Assembly (NCBI GenBank): GCA_003635265.1
Contig: PYIZ01000032.1
Location: forward strand, 22,239-86,238
Reading direction: 5' to 3'
Source of the DNA: Candidatus Poribacteria bacterium
Lineage (GTDB): Bacteria; Poribacteria; WGA-4E; PCPOR2b
DNA: 64,000 nucleotides
Part shown: piece after piece, positions 45,397 to 53,953 of the stretch
Layout: every line of letters begins with the position of its first letter
Numbering within the stretch: the stretch's first letter is position 1
Notes under the pieces: generated by a model
Told to the model about the DNA's origin: nothing
The model's input: only the letters and a program-made list of their open reading frames with translations
Databases searched by the model: none
Translations under genes and position numbers: made by a program

Positions 45397-46962
45397 TTAT
45401 GCAGGCATCACCACTACTTCAACTTCGTCGATGACAATTTCGCTGTTTGCATCGGAGGCATTGTGTGTGAGTTCTACCTTCAGATAATTGTCCCCATTGT
45501 TAAGCGACTGCTGATTCAGGTTGAACCATACGCTCGAAAACGGCGGGAGTGGTCGTCCGAATGTCTCTAATCGACCGTCTGGGTGAAAGACGCGCTGAAG
45601 GTTTTGGATTTCAGTCCCGTTGACTGCTACGGCGATTTCATCTTGGGGGAGCAATCCCTGTGCGGTGAAGTATAGGACGACCTGTGTGCCCAGTGTGTCT
45701 CCCTCGCAGAGACGGAAGCGGTATTCGCCGGTTGAGCCGACTTGGCGGGTGAGGATTGTCTTATCATCTTTGACACCGCCTATCGGTGATGCGCCGCCCC
45801 ATAGGGAATGATAGCGGTAGTGGCGTGTCTGACTCGCTACGGTTTCTGGATCGCGTAGATCGCGTAGAGAGCTCAATGAGAGCGGATAGCCTTCGACAGG
45901 GCCCGGATAGCGGGCGGTGCCTCCCTTTCGCGCCCAGTGATATTGGTAGTTGAAAACCGACACACCGTCGGCACCTGCGCCATAGAAATTCTGTGCGAGC
46001 GCACGGTAGTTTTCGGGTCTGAGCAGCGTTTTATCATCACCACGACTCATCATGGGGCTCAGTGTGGGGTACATCAGACAGTCCGATTCGCGTGTCAACT
46101 GGCTAAATTCGTCGTAGGGTGCGTTGAAATCGGCAAAGTGGAAATCACAGGGACAGATGTAGTCGATGAAACCTTCCCGAATCCAAGTCGGGATATCGAA
46201 TCCCAAGTTGTGGCATTCCTCCAGCGTCTGCGGAATCATCACCCCCAGCGTCAGCGTTTTCCGCTGCTGCGCTCCACGTCGGTCCAACATCTCTCGTATC
46301 CGCCGCAAAAACCCGGTCATAACTATCTGACGGTCGCGGGCGACATAGGTGGGAAAGCAGTGTCCATGCCGAATATAGTTGAACAGCAAGCCATCGACAT
46401 CGAACCGTTCTACCACCTCGTCTGCGACGGAGAAAACGTAATCCTGCACCGGGGCAAAGCTAAAGTCCTGACCACCGGGGAATTCCTCTAGCTGCCAAGA
46501 CGGATTGTCCAGTATGAACCGCGCACCCTGTCCCCCGTTGCCGTGGCGATCGTTCATGCGAAACTTTGCGACGAATTCCATGTCCCGCTTATGCGTTTGT
46601 TCGATCAATACCTCCAACGGTGTAATCCCGGCATCCATCATAGGGACGAAACGTTGGTGCTGGGGTCTTGCGTCGTATTCGAACCGATCTGAACGGAAAA
46701 AGACCGTCCAACCCTGTGCGTAGATAGCTTGTGCGTAGCTATCCACACCGTGATGTGCTAGGGCATCAACCCATTCGACCAGATCTTCCGATCGGGCGGG
46801 GTCGTTTCTTGTGGTTTCTTCGTCGGGCATATGGGCGACTTGCTGTCCTACCTGATAGAATGCGAGATTGGACGGATCGCTGGTGTAGATCAATCTGCGC
46901 TCGCCCCGGGGTTCAAAGGTGGGTAGGGATTGATTTTCGGGTTTTGTTGTTTCGTTGGTCAT
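45397..46962 (-). CDS. Glycoside-hydrolase-like TIM-barrel protein
   Basis: 521 residues without signal peptide. The centre reads like a sugar-hydrolase barrel of the DUF4434/GHL10 kind: VEWVDALAHHGVDSYAQAI, PLEVLIEQTHKRDMEFVAKFRMND, VDGLLFNYIRHGHCFP, TLGVMIPQTLEECHNLGFDIPTWI, FIDYICPCDFHFADFN, and GADGVSVFNYQYHW near the barrel end. The last about 130 residues form a beta-sandwich (QVVLYFTAQGLLP...EIVIDEVEVVVMPA), a possible carbohydrate-binding module. Catalytic acids are not certain. A cytoplasmic glycosidase or non-enzymatic relative is likely. Confidence 0.65.
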   Translation of the reverse strand: MTNETTKPENQSLPTFEPRGERRLIYTSDPSNLAFYQVGQQVAHMPDEETTRNDPARSEDLVEWVDALAHHGVDSYAQAIYAQGWTVFFRSDRFEYDARPQHQRFVPMMDAGITPLEVLIEQTHKRDMEFVAKFRMNDRHGNGGQGARFILDNPSWQLEEFPGGQDFSFAPVQDYVFSVADEVVERFDVDGLLFNYIRHGHCFPTYVARDRQIVMTGFLRRIREMLDRRGAQQRKTLTLGVMIPQTLEECHNLGFDIPTWIREGFIDYICPCDFHFADFNAPYDEFSQLTRESDCLMYPTLSPMMSRGDDKTLLRPENYRALAQNFYGAGADGVSVFNYQYHWARKGGTARYPGPVEGYPLSLSSLRDLRDPETVASQTRHYRYHSLWGGASPIGGVKDDKTILTRQVGSTGEYRFRLCEGDTLGTQVVLYFTAQGLLPQDEIAVAVNGTEIQNLQRVFHPDGRLETFGRPLPPFSSVWFNLNQQSLNNGDNYLKVELTHNASDANSEIVIDEVEVVVMPA

Positions 46963-47049
46963 GGTATTATGGCTCCGCTTATTATGGGTTCACTAGTTCA
47001 TTGGTTCATTCACGTTTCACGCATTAGGTTTTGGGTTTGAATGTTGTAC

Positions 47050-48267
47050 CTAAAGAGCACCGTTTCGACGAAATGTCTCGATTTCTTGTGGGGACATGTT
47101 AAGATAATCTCTAAGCACCTCGTCCGTATGCTCGCCCAGCTTGGGTCCGCGGCGATGTTCAGTTTTGGAATCGCTGATTTTAATCGGGCTTGCCACCTGA
47201 CGCGCAACGCCGAACTCCGGATGTGGAATCTCAAGAATCATCTCATCTTCAGCTACCTGTGGGTCACCGAATGCCTCTTCGACGGTGTTCACAGGAGCGC
47301 ACGGGACTTCACCTTTGAGCAATTCTAACCACTCAGCCGTTGTCCGCTGACGAAACAGGTCTTTCAGGATCGGGACCAGCGTTTCACGATTCTCCAAGCG
47401 ATCCGCGAACCCCCGAAAGCGCGAATCGTCAGCGAGTTCCGGTGCGCCGAGAATCTGCACCAGACTGCGGTAGAAGTTCTCCTTTGCACATGCCACGACG
47501 ATCCAGCTATCCTTTGTCGGCATCACCTGAAACGGCACCTGAGATGGGTGTGAGGAGTCCGCCATCCGTTGCGGCTGATAGCCCTTTGTCAGATGCCAAG
47601 CCCCCACATAACCCAATTGTGACAAAGCGGTGTCGAACAGGCTCACATCCACATCGCATCCGAGACCGGTGTCACGCGCCCGCAGGATGGCACTCGTCAA
47701 GCCCAGTGCTGCCATCACACCTGCGCTGAGGTCGACTAGGGATAGTCCCGTCTTCTGTGGTGGGGTGTTGGGTTCGCCTGTTATGCTCATCCAGCCGGCG
47801 TACCCTTGCATCAGGTAATCGTATCCCGGCTCCGCGGCACGGGAGCCGCTGCGTCCAAAGGCGGAGAGGGAGCAGCACACGATTGAGGGCTTTACTTTTC
47901 CGAGGGCCGCGTAGTCCACGCCAAGTTTGGCGGGCAGGTCGCCACGCAGGTTGTTAAAAACGCCATCCGAAATGGAGACCAGTCGGTGGAAGACTTCGGT
48001 TGTATCGGGATGTTGTAGATTGAGGGTGATGCTCTTTTTGTTTCGGTTGAAACTCTGAAAGTAGACGCTATCCTTCTCAACCGTATAGGGTGGGACATAA
48101 CGAGCCACGTCGCCACCTGTTTCGGGATTTTCGATTTTAAGGATTTCTGCTCCCAAGTCTGCGAGCATCATCGTGCCCCAAGGACCTGCGCCGAACTGTT
48201 CGACCGAGATAATCCGCACTCCTTCTAGTGGAGGGCGATTAACGGTGCTGCTTTGAATTTCTGTCAT
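47050..48267 (-). CDS. CaiB/BaiF-family (class III) CoA-transferase
   Basis: From an ATG at 48267 that overlaps the TGA of the MaoC gene; AAGGA lies 6 bases upstream, so an in-frame TTG at 48270 is not needed. The 405-residue protein has the family start LEGVRIISVEQFGAGPWGTMMLADLGAEILKIENPE (in parts) and the catalytic aspartate in GLSLVDLSAGVMAALG (D180 counted from that TTG). It moves CoA between carboxylic acids. With the MaoC hydratase it resembles mesaconyl-type CoA-transferase/hydratase pairs, but the substrate is inferred. Confidence 0.92.
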   Translation of the reverse strand: MTEIQSSTVNRPPLEGVRIISVEQFGAGPWGTMMLADLGAEILKIENPETGGDVARYVPPYTVEKDSVYFQSFNRNKKSITLNLQHPDTTEVFHRLVSISDGVFNNLRGDLPAKLGVDYAALGKVKPSIVCCSLSAFGRSGSRAAEPGYDYLMQGYAGWMSITGEPNTPPQKTGLSLVDLSAGVMAALGLTSAILRARDTGLGCDVDVSLFDTALSQLGYVGAWHLTKGYQPQRMADSSHPSQVPFQVMPTKDSWIVVACAKENFYRSLVQILGAPELADDSRFRGFADRLENRETLVPILKDLFRQRTTAEWLELLKGEVPCAPVNTVEEAFGDPQVAEDEMILEIPHPEFGVARQVASPIKISDSKTEHRRGPKLGEHTDEVLRDYLNMSPQEIETFRRNGAL

Positions 48268-48788
48268 CAATTTTCCTTTATTTTAGGGAAGAACCCTTTT
48301 TTAGGCGCACTGTCCCGTTTGTAGACCATGATAGAACGTGCGAGATCAATCACCACTGCCCCGTCCTGATTGATGCCCCGTGAACAGACCCTGACAATTC
48401 CCGCTTCGGGATATGAGTTCGACTCGCGCTTCGATAGCACCTCCGTTTCGCAGTAGAGGGTGTCCCCTATAAAGACTGGGTTCGGCAATTTAACTTCTTC
48501 CCAACCTAGGTTTGCCATCGCATTTTCGCTGACATCTGGAACGCTCATACCCGTAATCAGTGCTAGCGTGAAGGTGCTATTGACGAGGATTTGTCCCCAC
48601 TTTGTCTGCTTGGCGTAGTGTAGGTCAAAATGCAGTGGGTTGGTGTTATGGGTGAGTTGTGTGAACAGGGCGTTATCCGCTTCTGTGACAGTATGGCCAA
48701 ATCTGCTTTGATAGACATCTCCAACTTCAAAATCTTCGTAAAAACGTCCCTCCCAACCTGTTTGAATTTTGTTCTTGGATTTCGGCAT
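48267..48788 (-). CDS. MaoC-family hydratase/dehydratase
   Basis: 173 residues with a hot-dog fold: FEVGDVYQSRFGHTVTEADNALF, then LTHNTNPLHFDLHYAKQTKWGQILVNSTFTLAL. In most (R)-specific hydratases the motif is GDxNPxH with a catalytic Asp; here the Asp position is N48 (THNTNPLH) while H53 is kept. The order MaoC then CaiB, with overlapping stop and start, shows one transcript. It should add water to or remove it from an acyl-CoA; the Asn may change or lower activity. GGAGA lies 5-6 bases before the ATG. Confidence 0.88.
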   Translation of the reverse strand: MPKSKNKIQTGWEGRFYEDFEVGDVYQSRFGHTVTEADNALFTQLTHNTNPLHFDLHYAKQTKWGQILVNSTFTLALITGMSVPDVSENAMANLGWEEVKLPNPVFIGDTLYCETEVLSKRESNSYPEAGIVRVCSRGINQDGAVVIDLARSIMVYKRDSAPKKGFFPKIKEN

Positions 48789-48960
48789 CTATCTCTCCTG
48801 TTGTTAGTTCATTGATTTGTTCGTTCATTTGTGGTTACGGCACACGGCGTATGCCTATTACTTTAGTTTATTTTGTTTTTACGTTTCACGCATTACGTTT
48901 TACGTCTCTGTTGCCTATAACTCTACAACGGATGCGGGGAATAATCAAGCCTTTTTGCCC

Positions 48961-48989
48961 TTGCGCCACCTTTGTGTTTGTGCTATAAT
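48961..48989 (+). promoter_or_regulatory. smpB promoter very close to the start codon
   Basis: TTGCGC (48961-48966) and TATAAT (48984-48989) with a 17-base spacer. Transcription would start around 48995-48997, only 2-4 bases before the smpB ATG at 48999, giving an almost leaderless mRNA. No ribosome site lies before that ATG. Confidence 0.65.
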
Positions 48990-48998
48990 TCTCGCACT

Positions 48999-49466
48999 AT
49001 GAAAGCTGAGAAGTCTGTGGCAACCACAGGACCAGTTGCTACGAACAAGAAAGCGCGGTACGATTATCACTTGATGGATCGTTTCGAGGCTGGGATTGCC
49101 CTTCAGGGAACGGAAGTCAAGGCGATTCGTGCTGGCAGGCTGAATTTGACCGATAGCTACGCTCGCGTCGACGATGGGGAGGTCTTTTTGCTTGATGCCC
49201 ATATCGGTCCATACGAGCAGGGCAATCGCGAGAATCATGAGCCGAAGCGTAAACGGAAACTCCTGTTGAACCGTCGGGAGATTAAGCGGATCGAAGGGAA
49301 AACCCGACCCACCGGCATGACAATTGTGCCGACGAAGGCTTATTTCAGTAATGGTAAGGTAAAGGTTGAAATCGCACTAGCGCGTGGTAAGCACGACTAC
49401 GATAAACGCGAAGATATGCGGAGGGAAGCAGATCAACGGGCAATTCAGTCGCATTTAGTGCATTAG
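48999..49466 (+). CDS. smpB: SsrA-binding protein SmpB
   Basis: 155 residues from the ATG at 48999. Family blocks: NKKARYDYHLMDRFEAGIALQGTEVKAIRAGRLNLTDSYARV (in parts), DAHIGPYEQGNRENHEPKRKRKLLLNRREI, GMTIVPTKAYFSNGKVKVEIALARGKHDYDKRED (in parts). SmpB brings tmRNA to stalled ribosomes. The usual C-terminal tail is present (READQRAIQSHLVH). ssrA follows after 50 bases on the same strand, so the protein and its RNA partner are probably co-expressed. Confidence 0.97.
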   Translation: MKAEKSVATTGPVATNKKARYDYHLMDRFEAGIALQGTEVKAIRAGRLNLTDSYARVDDGEVFLLDAHIGPYEQGNRENHEPKRKRKLLLNRREIKRIEGKTRPTGMTIVPTKAYFSNGKVKVEIALARGKHDYDKREDMRREADQRAIQSHLVH

Positions 49467-49516
49467 TTCATTGACCCCTTGGTTCATTAATGAACTAGTG
49501 AGCTCTTCTTTAATAC

Positions 49517-49871
49517 GGGGGTGAAAAGGTTTCGACGAGAGTAGATGATCTAAAGGTTGCATGCCGAGGTCTCCGCAGGCCTCGTTAAACAGGCGGAAAC
49601 AATTTAATTGCCGATGAAGAATTGGCTCTAGCTGCCTAATAAGGCGGCTCGTCCGGCTAATTTGCGGTCCCGTCGAGTTAGCCCGACGTCAACAAACGGG
49701 CTGTGCGCCTTACTTGTTCTCAAGGGGCATGGCGCGAGATTTAACTTGAGATAGTCCGCAGTGAATCCGGCATAAGGGAGTCCTATGGACGAAACACCAA
49801 AGCTTAGGCTAAGCATGTAGTAGCCTTTATTGAAATGCTCTCGGACGCGGGTTCGATTCCCGCCACCTCCA
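49517..49871 (+). ncRNA. ssrA: tmRNA
   Basis: One-piece tmRNA. The 5' end GGGGGTG pairs with CACCTCC at the 3' end, followed by discriminator A (49871); CCA is not encoded. The start GTGAAAAGGTTTCGAC and the T-arm GCGGGTTCGATTCCCGC (about 49850-49866) are diagnostic. The tag frame, with resume codon GGC at 49592, reads GGNNLIADEELALAA followed by TAA TAA (49637-49642). The LALAA end suits ClpXP-type proteolysis. Pseudoknot-like complementary stems fill the region after the tag. It lies just behind smpB. Confidence 0.96.
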
Positions 49872-50045
49872 TCTTTTTAATTTTGGTACATTAGTTCATT
49901 GGTTGATTGAACTGTTGCGCCAAGCACCCATCGCCCCGCTGGGACTTTTTGTTGGTTGATTGGTTCATTGAGTTGATGTACATTGCGATTTTCTTTCACG
50001 TTTCACGCATTACGTTTCACGTTTCATCTCCCATAAATGGCAATA
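49872..50045. repeat. TTCATTGG and GTTTCACGCATTACG repeat gap
   Basis: TTGGTACATTAGTTCATTGG (49884-49903), GGTTGATTGGTTCATTGAG (about 49954-49972) and CACGTTTCACGCATTACG with further TTTCACG words (about 49998-50025) occupy most of the gap between tmRNA and the PspA operon. No gene. Confidence 0.75.
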
Positions 50046-50110
50046 TCCTTGTAACCTCCTGTCAGACACAATTGAGTTAATCATTTTGACACCTAACAAT
50101 GTTACAAGGA
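50046..50110 (+). promoter_or_regulatory. Inverted repeat overlapping the pspA ribosome site
   Basis: TCCTTGTAAC (50046-50055) is exactly complementary to GTTACAAGGA (50101-50110). The second arm contains the AAGGA of the ribosome site AAGGAGG for the GTG start at 50122. The first arm is followed by CTCC, which could pair with GGAG in another register. In RNA the stem would hide the ribosome site; in DNA it could be an operator. Confidence 0.55.
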
Positions 50111-50121
50111 GGAACTGAACC

Positions 50122-50820
50122 GTGCAAACGTTAAACCGAGCCAAGCTTATTGTGAGATCGCATGTAAACGATCTCCTAGAGAAAGCAGAAGATACGCGTA
50201 AAACACGAGGCCTTATGTTGGAAGAGATGCGCCAGAACGTGCGCCATGTCAAGGCTTTAATCGCTGGTGCGATTGCAGATCTTAAGCTGATAGAGCGAGA
50301 GATCGATGCCCATGGAATTGAAGCCAATAGGTGGGAGGATAAGGCGGTCTTTGCCTTAAAAAAGGGGGAGGAAGATCTTGCTCGCCGGGCACTCGCACGC
50401 AAAGGTGAGCATATAAAAAAGGCAGACCTGTATCGTGAGCAGATTGATACACAGCAGGAGATTATCGACTCCCTCAAGTCCAGTTTAAAGACGTTGGAAA
50501 CCAAGCTGGACACGATGCGCTTTCAAACTGCGAAATTGGCTGCCGCTGAAAGTTTAGGGGCGTTGCAGGCGACTGTCGATGCAACGACACCTGCTGATAC
50601 AGTACTTGACACGACTGCGTTCGATGCGTACGATCGGTTAGTTGATCGTGTCCGCGATCTCGAAGTGCATGCGGAGGCGTTAGCGGAGTTGACGCAAGGC
50701 GATGATCTTGAGCAGAAATTTCATGAGCTTGAGAACAGCGAAAAGGTCGAGGCAGACCTTGCGGCGTTAAAAACCAAAGTCCATCCTGAAAAACAAGGGA
50801 ATGCGCCCTCAACGGAGTGA
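50122..50820 (+). CDS. PspA/IM30-family membrane-stress protein, copy 1
   Basis: 232 residues, almost all helical: AKLIVRSHVNDLLEKAEDTRKTRGLMLEEMRQNVRHVK (in parts), the HGIEANRWEDKAVFALKKGEEDLARRALARK core (about 63-95), a long coiled coil and a C-terminal helix. PspA/IM30 proteins are ESCRT-III-like and coat damaged inner membrane. The usual amphipathic N-terminal helix is short and poor (MQTLNRAKLI). GTG start with AAGGAGG about 10 bases upstream. First gene of the operon PspA - PH - YqiJ - flotillin - BFN - PspA - small membrane protein. Confidence 0.88.
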   Translation: MQTLNRAKLIVRSHVNDLLEKAEDTRKTRGLMLEEMRQNVRHVKALIAGAIADLKLIEREIDAHGIEANRWEDKAVFALKKGEEDLARRALARKGEHIKKADLYREQIDTQQEIIDSLKSSLKTLETKLDTMRFQTAKLAAAESLGALQATVDATTPADTVLDTTAFDAYDRLVDRVRDLEVHAEALAELTQGDDLEQKFHELENSEKVEADLAALKTKVHPEKQGNAPSTE

Positions 50821-50825
50821 TGCGG

Positions 50826-51203
50826 ATGGCTGATTTTCATCGGTTACCGTTTCGTATTCAGGAGACAACCCAGACTCAGCTGGGTGCAGATGAGCAGATT
50901 CGGTTGTGCACCCTTGGAAGGTCGAGCCTGCTGAACCCCGATTTTGTCCTTATCACTTCTGACCGAGTGTTGGTGTTGGAGGAGCGTCAGATGGGGAGTA
51001 TGAGTGCTTCCTATGTCAACATTCGATGCAATCTTTCGTTTGCTCAGATTACAGGAGTCAAACTTGCCCAAAGCCTCAAACACCGGATCTTTGGGCAAGC
51101 TGCCCTTGAAATTGAGGTGAACGGAGATAAACATCTGATTAACAACATCAGTCACCGCGATGCCAAACATGCAATGGCGTTGATTTCCTCTTGCCACGAA
51201 TGA
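50826..51203 (+). CDS. Small PH-like domain protein
   Basis: 125 residues from the ATG at 50826 (GGAG 8 bases upstream, 5 bases past the PspA stop). One beta-rich domain with the bacterial PH pattern: GADEQIRLCTLGRSSLLNPDFVLITSDRVLVLEE (in parts), SYVNIRCNLSFAQITGVKLAQS, ALEIEVNGDKHLINNIS and a closing helix RDAKHAMALISSCHE. PH-like proteins recur beside PspA and YqiJ/flotillin genes and may bind lipid or protein. No membrane segment. Confidence 0.75.
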   Translation: MADFHRLPFRIQETTQTQLGADEQIRLCTLGRSSLLNPDFVLITSDRVLVLEERQMGSMSASYVNIRCNLSFAQITGVKLAQSLKHRIFGQAALEIEVNGDKHLINNISHRDAKHAMALISSCHE

Positions 51204-51222
51204 CTTGTAGGAGGAAGCAGAT

Positions 51223-51933
51223 ATGGGCGATTTTCTAAATTACATCCTCGTCTGGTATAATGTCTGGTTCACGGCACCGATTGCGTGCGTCTTTCTTTTT
51301 GCCATCTTCCAACTTGTTATGGGCGGGCTGGATTTTGGGGGCGGAGACACCGATGTAGGTGCTGATGCCGATGTGGAGGTTGACGCCGATGTAGAGGTTG
51401 ATACCGATGTAGATACCGACATTAATGTTGACGGCAGTTCGGGCGGAGGCGGCTTTTTCCCCGGCGTATTAGGGATTTTGAACGTTGGCAAAGTGCCTTT
51501 TACGGTTATTTTGATGGCACTTTTTGCGACTTGGGGAATTTCGGGCTTGATTGTTAATGAGTTTCTGAATATCAACGTTGACTCCCCACGATCCACGCTC
51601 TGGATTTCTGTCGGGGCTGCGCTGCTATGCAGTATATTCGGCACCCGTTACCTCACACTGGGGCTTTCAAAGCTATTTCCTGAAAGTGATCGTGCCACTA
51701 ACGACTCTCACTTACTCGGTTTAAGAGGTCGAGTGATTAGCGGTCGAGTCACAACTACCTTTGGGACAGCACGTGTCCCAGTGCCGCAGGGACCCGAGTT
51801 GACTGTCAGTTGCCGTATCCGTGACGGCGAGGATGTTCCGTTAAAGGGGGACACAGTGATTCTCATTGATTACGATTTGCAGGGACGGATTTTTGAAGTA
51901 ACGAAAGAGGATAGTTCACTTATTTCATTATAA
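51223..51933 (+). CDS. YqiJ/NfeD-like membrane protein with Asp-rich loop
   Basis: 236 residues. Helix 1 about 13-34 (WFTAPIACVFLFAIFQLVMGG); then a loop of alternating Asp and Val in near-tandem units (DVGADADVEVDADVEVD, VDTDVDTD, about 44-68); helices about 88-108 and 122-140; and a C-terminal OB-like NfeD-type domain (LLGLRGRVISGRVT to GRIFEVTKEDS). YqiJ-type proteins pair with flotillins in membrane microdomains, and the flotillin gene follows here after 36 bases. The acidic loop could bind cations such as calcium. GGAGG lies 8 bases upstream. Confidence 0.82.
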   Translation: MGDFLNYILVWYNVWFTAPIACVFLFAIFQLVMGGLDFGGGDTDVGADADVEVDADVEVDTDVDTDINVDGSSGGGGFFPGVLGILNVGKVPFTVILMALFATWGISGLIVNEFLNINVDSPRSTLWISVGAALLCSIFGTRYLTLGLSKLFPESDRATNDSHLLGLRGRVISGRVTTTFGTARVPVPQGPELTVSCRIRDGEDVPLKGDTVILIDYDLQGRIFEVTKEDSSLISL

Positions 51934-51969
51934 TGATTCGACGCGTATCCTTACGCAAGGAGGTTGAAA

Positions 51970-53793
51970 ATGGAAGGTCTTAGTGCGGTCCCTTTTTTCG
52001 GTATTATCGCTGTAATTGCAGCGTTTTTCCTGATTATGTTTTTCACCTACAAAGCGTTATATAAAAAGGCACCTGCCGATGCCGCACTGGTCATTTCAGG
52101 CGGTAAAAACAAGACTGTTGTGTTTGGCGGTAAAATCGTTAATCCACTGACAAAAGCCACACAACTAGTCTCGTTGAATACCATGCAGCTTTTAGTTCAG
52201 CGGACTGGACCAGATGCCTTAATCACAAAGGACAGCCTACGTGTCGACATTGAAGCCCAATTCTATGTGAAGATTGAACCGAATGCACAAGATGTCCTCA
52301 ATGCGGTTGCGAGCCTTGGGGATAAAACCTTGGAGCCAAACAATGTGAAAGCGCTACTCGAAGGAAAACTAGTCGGGATACTACGGAGTGTGGCAGCAAC
52401 AATGGAGCTTCAGGAGCTTCATGAAAAGCGCCAAGATTTTTCGGATCAGGTTCGAGAAAGCTGCAAGGATGACCTTGAACAGAACGGGTTTCAGCTTGAA
52501 AGTGTCGCGGTAACGAACCTTGATCAGACCCCGCTCGATCAGCTCGATGAGAACAACCGTTTTGATGTGGTTGCCATTCAGACTATCAATCAGGAGGTCC
52601 AAGAGCGGCAAACGCGGACCGAACGAATTAAGCATGAGAACAGAGTTAAGCAAGAAGAGGATAAACTGAGAGCGGACCTGGCGATTAAGCAGCAGGAGGA
52701 AGCAACGGAGACCGAGAGCCTAGAGGTCGAGAAGCGGCTGGCATTTGCCCAAGAACTGCAGCGCAAAGAGGTCGCGACGAACAAAGTTGAACAGGAACGT
52801 GTCGTCAAAGAGGCGGAACTTCAGCAACAACAAGCGCTTGAGGAGGCGCGTATCCGTCAGGAAGAAGCGGTGCAATCTTCGCAGATCCAGCAGAAACAGC
52901 GGGTTGAAACCGCTCGAATTGATCAGGAGCGGCAGGTCCAAGAAGCGGAGATTGAGCAGGGACGCACCGTTGAAGAAGCGCGCGTCCGTCAACAACAGGC
53001 GATTGAGGAAGCCAATATAGCCAGACGAATCGTGCTTGTTGAGAGGAATCGTGAAGAAAAAGAGGCTCAAGCCGCAAGCGAAATTCAGGTTGCGGTGAAG
53101 GAGAAGGAGCGCGAAATTGCCTCTACAGATCGGTTGGCTGCAACTGCTGAGAGAACCAGATCTGAAGCCCAAGTCCTGACGGTGGAAGCGATTGAGGAGG
53201 CTGAACGTAATAGCCGAATTGCGTTAATCAAGGCGGAACAGGAAGCGGATGAAGAGCGTATTTCAAAAGAACGGTTAGCAAATGCCGAAGCCTACGCTGT
53301 TATCGAAGCGGCTAAAGCGGAGCGAGAAGCCGCTGTTCTCAGAGCAGAGGCACAGAAGACCCTCGCTGAGGCACTTTTGGTGGAAGCGAAAGCGAAGGCG
53401 GAAGGGGAAGAGGCACTTATTGAAGCGAAGAACTCAGCGGATCAGCGGATTCTGAATAACGAGGCGCTGTTGAAATTGATCCAATCCCTGCCCGAAGTCA
53501 CAGGCGAATTGATGAAACCCGCGGAACAGATTGAGAGCATTCGCATCCTTGACCTTGGCGGCAACGGTGCAGGCAACGGTGCATCAGGCGGGAACGTTGG
53601 TAAAATTTTCGGATCTATTTTGCAGGCTGGCGCAGCGTTGCCAATGCTGAAAGAGGTTCTGAATTTTGGAGGTATTGACACTCAAGATCTCGCCAAAACC
53701 GTGAGCCAATACGTTCCCGGTTTGGACCTTACCGGCAAAACGGAAGTACCGGAGTCAACTGACCAAGAATCAACTGGCCAAGATTCAACTTGA
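51970..53793 (+). CDS. Flotillin-family (SPFH) protein, YqiK-like
   Basis: From the ATG at 51970 (AGGAGG just upstream) 607 residues: one N-terminal membrane helix (FFGIIAVIAAFFLIMFFTY), SPFH/band-7 domain about 30-210 (ALVISGGKNKTVVFGG, LQELHEKRQDFSDQVRES, LESVAVTNLDQTPLDQLDE), then a very long Glu/Ala/Arg coiled coil (about 215-480) rich in QE/EEA repeats, and a C-terminal oligomerisation part (LLKLIQSLPEVTGELMKPAEQIESIRI, in parts). It ends in a Gly/Asn/Ala loop and STDQESTGQ repeats. Flotillins scaffold membrane microdomains; with YqiJ and PspA it points to control of membrane order. Confidence 0.93.
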   Translation: MEGLSAVPFFGIIAVIAAFFLIMFFTYKALYKKAPADAALVISGGKNKTVVFGGKIVNPLTKATQLVSLNTMQLLVQRTGPDALITKDSLRVDIEAQFYVKIEPNAQDVLNAVASLGDKTLEPNNVKALLEGKLVGILRSVAATMELQELHEKRQDFSDQVRESCKDDLEQNGFQLESVAVTNLDQTPLDQLDENNRFDVVAIQTINQEVQERQTRTERIKHENRVKQEEDKLRADLAIKQQEEATETESLEVEKRLAFAQELQRKEVATNKVEQERVVKEAELQQQQALEEARIRQEEAVQSSQIQQKQRVETARIDQERQVQEAEIEQGRTVEEARVRQQQAIEEANIARRIVLVERNREEKEAQAASEIQVAVKEKEREIASTDRLAATAERTRSEAQVLTVEAIEEAERNSRIALIKAEQEADEERISKERLANAEAYAVIEAAKAEREAAVLRAEAQKTLAEALLVEAKAKAEGEEALIEAKNSADQRILNNEALLKLIQSLPEVTGELMKPAEQIESIRILDLGGNGAGNGASGGNVGKIFGSILQAGAALPMLKEVLNFGGIDTQDLAKTVSQYVPGLDLTGKTEVPESTDQESTGQDST

Positions 53794-53953
53794 CTATGCG
53801 CTCTAGCACGTTGAGTCATGATGACAACGCTGAATCGGTATAACAGGCAATTTGGAATTGTCGATGACGAGACAAGTGGCAACATTCTTGTAACATCGCT
53901 TGCACCATCGACGGCTCCAAGTGAATTTCAATTTAGCAACGAAGGAGTCTAAG

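Noticed and set aside
49461..49972. CRISPR array
   Set aside because: The repeated words are 8-16 bases, irregularly spaced, occur in both directions and are scattered over the window; no cas genes.
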